DNA from: CAYOMP01 sp964405075
GTDB lineage: Bacteria; Bacillota; Clostridia; Lachnospirales; Lachnospiraceae
Direction of reading: 5' to 3'
NCBI GenBank assembly: GCA_964405075.1
Contig: CAYOMP010000026.1
Span: 1-26,423, forward strand
Length of the DNA stretch: 26,423 nt
Numbering within the stretch: position 1 is the first letter of the stretch; each line of letters begins with the position of its first letter. This document shows, in pieces, positions 23,116 to 26,423 of this stretch. Made by a program: the position numbers and the translations under genes. The notes under the pieces are model-generated. The model saw nothing but the letters and a program-made list of their open reading frames with translations, made no database searches and had not been told where the DNA came from.

Positions 23116-24495
23116 ATGTCAAAATATATAGGAGATAAGAAGTTTTATAAAATGGTACTAGCTATTGCAGTACCTATGATATTGCAATTTGGTATCACAA
23201 ATTTTGTTAGTTTATTAGATAATATTATGATTGGTAGAGTTGGTACAGAGCAAATGACAGCAGTAGCCATCGTAAACCAGATTATAGTAGTTTATAATAT
23301 GTGTATATTTGGTGCCGTATCTGGTGCAAGTATATTTGGTGCGCAGTTTTTTGGAAAAGGCAGCATAGAGGGCTTAAGAGATACTTTTAGATTTAAGTTT
23401 TTAAGTTTTATTGCTATAACACTAATATTTATAGCAATATTTTTAGGAGCGGGAAATGAATTAATTGGCTTGTTCTTAAGTGGCAATGACCTACAATCTT
23501 TGGAAATGACAAGAATGTATGGAAATCAGTATATGTTAATAATTATTATTAGCACAATACCAGGCGGTATTATACAGTGTTATTCAAGTACATTAAGAGA
23601 AATGGGTAAGACAGTTGTACCTATGGTTGCAGGTTTTGTTGCATTATTTATAAATGTGTTTTTTAACTACATATTAATATATGGAAAACTAGGAATGCCG
23701 GTTTTAGGTGTCAAAGGTGCGGCAATTGCTACTGTTTTGGCTAAAATGGTAGAATGCCTGATAGTTGTTATATATGTACAGATGAATTTACAGGTGTTTC
23801 AGTTTGCAAAGGGTGCATTTAGAAGTTTTAAAATTCCGGGAAGTCTGGTTAAAGATATTATTGCAAAAGGAATGCCACTTTTAATTAATGAAACAATGTG
23901 GTCAGCAGGAATGGCTGCACTATTACAGTGCTACTCAGTTAGAGGATTAAATGTAGTTGCAGGTATGAATATTGCAACTACAGTATCTAATATGTTTAAT
24001 GTTGTATTTTCGGGTATAGGCTCATCAGTAGCTATTATTATTGGGCAATTATTGGGAGCCGGAAAAATGGAAGAGGCAAAAGATAACGATAGAAAACTTA
24101 TTTTCTTTTCTGTATCCGTTAGTGTTGTAGTTGGCGCGATTTTATTTGCATTGGCACCAATATTTCCAAATATGTATAAGACAAATGAAGAGGTTAAATA
24201 TTTAGCAGTTAATTTCTTAAGGATACTGGCTATGTCAATGCCATTGATTGCATTTACACATGCTTCATACTTTACATTACGTTCAGGTGGAAAAACAATT
24301 ATTACATTCCTTTTTGATAGTGTATTTGTATGGGTGGTAAGTGTATCTTGTGCATATGTATTAGCTAATCATACTAGTTTGAATATTATTTTAGTATATT
24401 TCATATGTCAGTTTACCGAAATTATAAAATGCACAATAGGTTTTATTTTAGTAAAAAAAGGTGTTTGGATTCAAAATGTAGTATCTGAAAAATAG
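23116..24495 (+). CDS. MATE family exporter (second)
   Basis: A 459-residue polytopic exporter with about twelve membrane segments. Landmarks are LLDNIMIGRVGTEQMTAVA (about 35-53), VSGASIFGAQFFGKG, NYILIYGKLGMPVLGVKGAA at about 189-208, and a second-half GSSVAIIIGQLLGAGKMEEA. It belongs to a different MATE branch from the first exporter, being of the kind common in Clostridia. GAGGAAG precedes the ATG. The 122-nt gap upstream contains the perfect palindrome TATCTTAAGATA (23068-23079), a possible operator, but no clear promoter. Only 14 nt separate its stop from the sigma-like gene, so the two are probably co-transcribed. The substrate is unknown. Confidence 0.91.
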   Translation: MSKYIGDKKFYKMVLAIAVPMILQFGITNFVSLLDNIMIGRVGTEQMTAVAIVNQIIVVYNMCIFGAVSGASIFGAQFFGKGSIEGLRDTFRFKFLSFIAITLIFIAIFLGAGNELIGLFLSGNDLQSLEMTRMYGNQYMLIIIISTIPGGIIQCYSSTLREMGKTVVPMVAGFVALFINVFFNYILIYGKLGMPVLGVKGAAIATVLAKMVECLIVVIYVQMNLQVFQFAKGAFRSFKIPGSLVKDIIAKGMPLLINETMWSAGMAALLQCYSVRGLNVVAGMNIATTVSNMFNVVFSGIGSSVAIIIGQLLGAGKMEEAKDNDRKLIFFSVSVSVVVGAILFALAPIFPNMYKTNEEVKYLAVNFLRILAMSMPLIAFTHASYFTLRSGGKTIITFLFDSVFVWVVSVSCAYVLANHTSLNIILVYFICQFTEIIKCTIGFILVKKGVWIQNVVSEK

Positions 24496-24509
24496 ATGGA
24501 GGATTATTG

Positions 24510-25343
24510 ATGAATAATAAGATACAGTTTAGACAATTACTATCAGAAATAAGCGAGATTGCCACAGTAAATGGCAACAAAATCAAGAAGGAAGATGTAG
24601 AGGGCTATTTAGAAGATGCCAAATTAAGTGAAGAACAATTGGAGATGGTTTACGCTTATTTGGAAGCGGAAAAAATAACTGTATTAGGGCATAAGCCAAC
24701 AGAAAATAATGCTTTTATTGTAAATGATGCTGAAAAGTCCAAAGAAGAGGCAGGTCAGGAAGATATAGGGGATAAGCCAGCCAGTGCTATAGAAATTCTT
24801 GATATGGAAGAAAAAGCATATGTTGATATGTATTTAGAAGAATTAAATTCGCTTGAAAAATTAGAGGAACAGGAAATAAAAAATCTATGCAAAGCTACGG
24901 CGGCAGGAGATGAAATTGCTAAGATTAAATTAATCGAAGGATATTTGGTTAACGTGGTGGAAATTGCAAAAGAATATGCTAACAGGGGCGTATTGGTAAG
25001 CGATTTGATTCAAGAAGGAAATGTTGGATTAATGCTGGCTGTAGATAAAATAGCTGAAAAGAAATCTAATAATTATATGAAAACACTGCAAATGGGTGTG
25101 AGGGAAGTTATTGAATCGGCAATAGAAGAAGCAGGCATTATTTCATCAGCTAGCGGAACTATGGTTAGTAAGATTAATTACTTAAATGAAGGCTCTAAGA
25201 ATTTGAACGAAGACCTTGGAAGAAAAGCTACTATAGAAGAACTGGCAAGATATATGGAAATGACAGAGGAAGAAGTTGCCGATATAATTAAGATTGCAGA
25301 CGATGAAATAGAAGTTATGGAGAATGACGGAAAAAAAGAGTGA
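24510..25343 (+). CDS. Degenerate sigma-70-like protein lacking region 4
   Basis: A 277-residue RpoD-related protein. Residues about 5-60 resemble region 1.1, a helical domain ending in YAYLEAEKITVLG. An acidic linker (60-100) follows. Residues about 103-180 match regions 1.2-2.2, including LIEGYLVNVVEIAKEYANRG and DLIQEGNVGLMLAVDK (165-180), the part that grips the RNA polymerase beta-prime clamp. The region 2.3-2.4 segment that melts and reads the -10 box has lost its aromatic residues and become acidic (MGVREVIESAIEEAG, 195-209). A region-3-like helix pair follows (LNEDLGRKATIEELARYMEM), then the protein stops with no region 4. GGAGG sits 7 nt before ATG 24510. It may bind polymerase without reading promoters. 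It could also be a decayed sigma factor, but the intact long frame argues for function. Confidence 0.8.
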   Translation: MNNKIQFRQLLSEISEIATVNGNKIKKEDVEGYLEDAKLSEEQLEMVYAYLEAEKITVLGHKPTENNAFIVNDAEKSKEEAGQEDIGDKPASAIEILDMEEKAYVDMYLEELNSLEKLEEQEIKNLCKATAAGDEIAKIKLIEGYLVNVVEIAKEYANRGVLVSDLIQEGNVGLMLAVDKIAEKKSNNYMKTLQMGVREVIESAIEEAGIISSASGTMVSKINYLNEGSKNLNEDLGRKATIEELARYMEMTEEEVADIIKIADDEIEVMENDGKKE

Positions 25344-25431
25344 TAAATTCCTTGTAATGTTACTAAAAATAAATACTTTATTATAAAAATAAAAATAGTC
25401 TTAAAAATACAATATGATTTTTGAACCTATA

Positions 25432-25459
25432 TTGACTTATTGTTTCTATTTGCTAATAT
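25432..25459 (+). promoter_or_regulatory. Promoter of the Hpt/receiver pair
   Basis: TTGACT (25432-25437), 16 nt, then TAATAT (25454-25459) preceded by TGC, an extended -10. A perfect TATAAT at 25470-25475 could be a second -10 with a weak -35. No terminator is visible between the sigma-like gene and this site. Confidence 0.6.
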
Positions 25460-25502
25460 TTAAGTAGAATATAATCTGCAGATAAAAATAAGGGGTGATA
25501 TT

Positions 25503-25856
25503 ATGGAACAAAAATTTAAAGACGAATTGGTAGCAGTTGGAACCGATTTACAGGGAACAATTGCAAGATTTATGAATAAGGGAGATTTATACGAGAAGTT
25601 TCTAAAAAAGTTCCTTGACGATAAAAGTTTTAAAGATTTAAAGATTAGATTAGAAAATAATGAAGTTGAGGAAGCATTTAAGTGTGCACATACTCTTAAG
25701 GGTGTTAGTGCAAATCTTGGATTAGAATCAGTTCATCAGGTCGTTGCACCATTGGTAGAAGACTTAAGAAATGGTGATATGTCTGATGTGGAAAATAAAT
25801 TTAATTTACTTACAGAAAAGTATAATGAAATTTGTGAAATAATAGCAAGAAACTAA
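25503..25856 (+). CDS. Hpt domain phosphotransfer protein
   Basis: A 117-residue stand-alone histidine phosphotransfer protein, all helical and soluble. The phospho-accepting histidine is His63 in the typical motif CAHTLKGVSANLG (61-73). Hpt proteins shuttle phosphate between receiver domains in a phosphorelay. AAGGGGTGA lies just before the ATG. The single-domain receiver gene follows after 24 nt and is probably co-transcribed, so the two are plausible partners. No hybrid kinase is present in the window, so the upstream phosphate source is unknown. Confidence 0.9.
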   Translation: MEQKFKDELVAVGTDLQGTIARFMNKGDLYEKFLKKFLDDKSFKDLKIRLENNEVEEAFKCAHTLKGVSANLGLESVHQVVAPLVEDLRNGDMSDVENKFNLLTEKYNEICEIIARN

Positions 25857-25880
25857 CGCTTGAGAGAAAGGAACATAACG

Positions 25881-26327
25881 ATGAAGAAGGACGTACGAGA
25901 CACAATTTTAGTAGTGGATGATGAGGAAGTAAACAGAGCTATACTTTTTGAAATGTTTAAAGACGAGTATAATGTTATTGAGGCTGATAATGGTTTAGAG
26001 GCTATGGAAATGATAGAAAAGCATAAGGATTCATTAGTAATTGTTTTATTGGATTTGATTATGCCTGAACGAAGTGGCTTTGATGTATTGGAAATGATGC
26101 ATGAAACTCAGTTGATGACTAAAGTGCCTGTTGTTCTTATAACTGGTGATAATACGGTATATAGTGAACGAATGGGATATGAATATGGTGTTTCAGATAT
26201 TATTAGAAAGCCATTTGATCCTTCAATTGTAATCCGTAGAGTTGGAAATGTAATTGATTTGTATTTATACAAGAATCAGTTAGAAAGATTAGTAAAAGAA
26301 CAACAGATTACTATTGATAATATGTAA
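25881..26327 (+). CDS. Single-domain response regulator (receiver with C-terminal coil)
   Basis: A 148-residue CheY-like receiver. The acidic pair is Asp13-Asp14 in VVDDEE, the phospho-acceptor is Asp58 in LLDLIMPERSG, the conserved Thr is Thr88 in LITGD, and Lys110 lies in RKPFDP. After the receiver comes a short amphipathic helix (YKNQLERLVKEQQ) and then the stop. In RpfG-type proteins a similar coil leads into an HD-GYP domain, which is absent here. AAAGGA lies 8 nt before ATG 25881; an upstream in-frame TTG at 25860 was rejected. A terminator follows directly, so the protein is complete as it stands. It may serve as a phosphate sink or partner for the Hpt protein. Confidence 0.9.
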   Translation: MKKDVRDTILVVDDEEVNRAILFEMFKDEYNVIEADNGLEAMEMIEKHKDSLVIVLLDLIMPERSGFDVLEMMHETQLMTKVPVVLITGDNTVYSERMGYEYGVSDIIRKPFDPSIVIRRVGNVIDLYLYKNQLERLVKEQQITIDNM

Positions 26328-26335
26328 TTTTATAG

Positions 26336-26376
26336 AAGCTTTTGTGGAACAGATATTGTTTTACAAAAGCTTTTTT
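26336..26376 (+). terminator. Terminator of the Hpt/receiver operon
   Basis: AAGCTTTTGT (26336-26345) pairs with ACAAAAGCTT (26363-26372), with an inner AACA/TGTT pairing (26348-26351, 26357-26360). Six T follow (26371-26376). Confidence 0.85.
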
Positions 26377-26410
26377 ATTTGATAGGAAAGTTCTTTCCTA
26401 TCAAATAAAA
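26373..26410. terminator. Second, perfect palindromic hairpin adjoining the first terminator
   Basis: 18 bp pair perfectly (26373-26390 with 26393-26410) around a 2-nt centre. It shares the T-run of the first hairpin and has A/T flanks both ways, so it is probably a bidirectional terminator for a convergent gene beyond the window. GC-rich CGCTCCGCGAAGA follows. Confidence 0.65.
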
Positions 26411-26423
26411 CGCTCCGCGAAGA

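Overview
The window looks like chromosomal DNA of an AT-rich Clostridia species, most likely a Lachnospiraceae gut or rumen bacterium. The signs are very low GC, strong AGGAGG-type ribosome sites, TTGACA/TATAAT promoters, a DUF5721-like gene (a family I know from Lachnospiraceae), YesN/YesM two-component genes, and a MurL/MurD pair. A run of ten N at 663-672 shows this is a draft or metagenome assembly. I see no phage, IS element, CRISPR array, tRNA or rRNA.

Layout. 1-3017 holds a DUF5721-like gene (minus strand, cut by the window edge), an M18 aminopeptidase and a DegV protein. 3229-12448 is a sugar-uptake locus: response regulator and histidine kinase (YesN/YesM type), a first sugar-binding lipoprotein, an ATPase, two permeases and a second binding lipoprotein. 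The ABC parts most resemble the YtfQ-YtfR-YtfT-YjfF furanose transporter. 12549-14543 is a likely operon of a small membrane protein, a DHH phosphoesterase and TcdA. 14687-16020 (minus) carries an ECF S component followed by an amidohydrolase. 16293-20070 carries a MATE exporter, an isolated rhamnulose-1-phosphate aldolase with a near-consensus promoter, a 196-nt nested palindrome with its own promoter, and an EamA transporter.

20243-22993 encodes a MurL-type epimerase followed 15 nt later by a MurD whose glutamate-site motifs differ from classical MurD. Together they suggest the two-step route in which L-Glu is added to UDP-MurNAc-L-Ala and then epimerised. 23116-26327 holds a second MATE exporter, a sigma-70-like protein that has lost its promoter-reading parts, an Hpt protein and a single-domain receiver. 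It ends in two adjoining hairpins.

The items most worth following are the MurL/MurD2-like pair, the degenerate sigma-like protein next to an Hpt/receiver pair, the palindromic leader at 18917-19112, and the two-binding-protein transporter with a helical-sensor kinase.
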